Shown here in pieces: positions 22,827 to 23,656 of a stretch of 23,656 nt of DNA. The notes below the pieces were generated by a model that was not told where the DNA came from, made no database searches, and was given only the letters and a program-made list of their open reading frames with translations. Source of the stretch: Clostridia bacterium (GTDB lineage Bacteria > Bacillota_A > Clostridia > Oscillospirales > CAG-272); assembly GCA_017414585.1 (NCBI GenBank), contig JAFQLN010000083.1, positions 1-23,656 of the forward strand, in the 5' to 3' direction. A program made the position numbers and the translations under genes. Numbering within the stretch: the first letter of the stretch is position 1; every line of letters starts with the position of its first letter.

Positions 22827-23417
22827 TCAGCCGAGAATTCCCGTAAGAAAGATTTCCATCCCGATTGCAATGAGGATAATCCCGCCGAAAACGGACGCCT
22901 TGCCGGCAAACTTTGTACCGAACTTTTTGCCGATAAACAGCCCGCCCATGCAGATCACGAACGTCACCGCCGCAATCATCAGCGAGCAGACCACTGCGTG
23001 CAGGGCGGAATACTCCGCGATGGTGAAGCCGACGGAAAGCGCGTCAATCGACGTTGCCACACCCTGTACGAGAAGCGCGCCGAAACCGAGACCGGAACAG
23101 CACTCTTCCCCGTCCGGACACTTTTTCAGTCCTTCCAGAAGCATTTTTCCGCCGATAAAGGAAAGCAGAATGAGCGCAATCCACGGGATAAACTTTTCAA
23201 ACGCCTGAAAATAGGCAAGAAAAGTGTGTACCGCAAACCAGCCCGTCATCGGCATCAGTGCCTGAAAAACGGCAAACACACCGGCGATGACTGCCATGCG
23301 TCCTCTTTTCATGCATGGTTCATGGAGACCGTTCGCCAGAGATACGGAAAACGCATCCATAGCCAGTCCCACGCCGAGCAGGGCACTATTAAAAAAGAAC
23401 AGGAAATTCCACTCCAT
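22827..23417 (-). CDS. mntP: Manganese exporter MntP
   Basis: A 196-residue, six-helix membrane protein that expels Mn2+. Both repeats show the family motif: GVGLAMDAFSVSLANG in the first helix and GVATSIDALSVGFT in the fourth, the Asp residues being metal-path residues. FIGGKMLLEGL and the final GGIILIAIGMEIFL also fit. A longer reading frame begins at 23516, but GGGAGG before the ATG at 23417 and the promoter lying inside the longer frame show the true start. A charged and cysteine-rich loop KKCPDGEECCSG follows helix 3. No Mn riboswitch precedes it: the leader is only about 36 nt. Confidence 0.95.
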   Translation of the reverse strand: MEWNFLFFFNSALLGVGLAMDAFSVSLANGLHEPCMKRGRMAVIAGVFAVFQALMPMTGWFAVHTFLAYFQAFEKFIPWIALILLSFIGGKMLLEGLKKCPDGEECCSGLGFGALLVQGVATSIDALSVGFTIAEYSALHAVVCSLMIAAVTFVICMGGLFIGKKFGTKFAGKASVFGGIILIAIGMEIFLTGILG

Positions 23418-23459
23418 ATGATTCCTCCCACCGGATTTTTCGTTTACCATGGAAGTTTG

Positions 23460-23488
23460 ATTATACACTCTTTTTTCCGTTCTGTCAA
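23460..23488 (-). promoter_or_regulatory. Consensus promoter of mntP
   Basis: On the minus strand TTGACA (23483-23488), 17 bases, TATAAT (23460-23465). An imperfect palindrome centred on CCATGG (about 23444-23456) lies at the transcription start and could be a metal-regulator site, but it does not match the MntR consensus well. Confidence 0.85.
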
Positions 23489-23525
23489 TACAGCGGCGTG
23501 AAATCTCCGCAGGCAATAAAAAAGG

Positions 23526-23565
23526 GGCTGTCGCACTTAGAAAAAAATCCCGAAATGCGACAGCC
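23526..23565. repeat. Inverted repeat, GGCTGTCGCA / TGCGACAGCC
   Basis: Perfect 10-bp arms (23526-23535 and 23556-23565) with a 20-base A-rich loop. On the minus strand the left side continues into CCCCTTTTTT, a terminator-like tail, so it could end a minus-strand gene right of the window. It may also be a dispersed intergenic repeat. Confidence 0.7.
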
Positions 23566-23591
23566 TTGATTTGTATCCAAACTGTTTATTC

Positions 23592-23625
23592 GTTCTTTTT
23601 CTCCTTTAGCGAGGAGAAAAAGAAC
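23592..23625. repeat. Inverted repeat, GTTCTTTTTCTCCT / AGGAGAAAAAGAAC
   Basis: Perfect 14-bp arms (23592-23605 and 23612-23625) with a 6-base loop TTAGCG, followed by CAAAAAGAGGAAC. Very A/T-purine skewed and lacking any coding content. It resembles short palindromic elements that recur between genes in Clostridia genomes. Only one copy is seen in this window. Confidence 0.7.
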
Positions 23626-23656
23626 CAAAAAGAGGAACTTTATCAGAAGTCTTGGG

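Noticed and set aside
22571..22909. Minus-strand 112-codon frame between mntP and the GNAT gene
   Set aside because: It overlaps the ends of both real genes and the GNAT promoter; no ribosome site or domain.
23418..23460. Possible yybP-ykoY manganese riboswitch in front of mntP
   Set aside because: The promoter at 23460-23488 leaves a leader of only about 36 nt, too short for that riboswitch.
1..23656. CRISPR array, insertion sequence, integrase or prophage genes
   Set aside because: No direct-repeat/spacer pattern, no transposase or recombinase motif in any frame, and gene order looks like ordinary chromosome.

Overview
The window looks like a stretch of chromosome from an anaerobic, fermentative Gram-positive bacterium of the class Clostridia (an Oscillospirales/Ruminococcaceae-like gut commensal is my best guess; this is inference). 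Support comes from Shine-Dalgarno sites of the GGAGG type, many promoters with near-consensus TTGACA-N17-TATAAT spacing, lipoprotein signal peptides on all binding proteins, a TepA-type ClpP-like protease, D-lactate dehydrogenase, an Fe-S aldo/keto reductase and a siroheme/Fe-S reductase. No transposase, integrase, phage gene or CRISPR array was seen. The coding content is mostly housekeeping and transport.

Layout. 1-2405 (minus): arginine biosynthesis argC-argJ-argB (argB cut by the window edge), with a promoter and two ArgR-like palindromes upstream of argC. 2714-5623 (plus): an EamA exporter, a DUF6198/YczE-like membrane protein and D-lactate dehydrogenase. 5696-8748 (minus): a small lipoprotein and a polar amino-acid ABC transporter (binding protein, permease, ATPase). 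The binding protein appears to be circularly permuted. 9000-9680 (plus): tepA.

9817-14092 (plus): a tight five-gene operon of a FucU/RbsD sugar mutarotase, a CbxX/CfxQ AAA+ ATPase, cytidine deaminase, pyrimidine-nucleoside phosphorylase and a PHP-domain phosphoesterase. Its promoter sits between the arms of a 16-bp perfect inverted repeat. This is the best candidate for an undescribed functional unit: pyrimidine-nucleoside breakdown to (deoxy)ribose-1-phosphate, with a sugar mutarotase and an AAA+ remodeller added.

14294-16073 (plus): an aldo/keto reductase with a ferredoxin-like C-terminus, followed by a surface-anchored protein with a discoidin-like domain. 16130-18050 (minus): a Gfo/Idh/MocA oxidoreductase overlapping a YkuE-type metallophosphoesterase. 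18265-18337: tRNA-Trp. 18467-22043 (minus): a translationally coupled operon of a small sulfite/nitrite-reductase-like siroheme protein and a FecBCD-type metallophore/heme/corrinoid ABC importer. 22149-23417 (minus): a GNAT acetyltransferase and the manganese exporter MntP. The right edge carries two strong inverted repeats that look like intergenic dispersed repeats. All assignments are by reading motifs; no database search was run.
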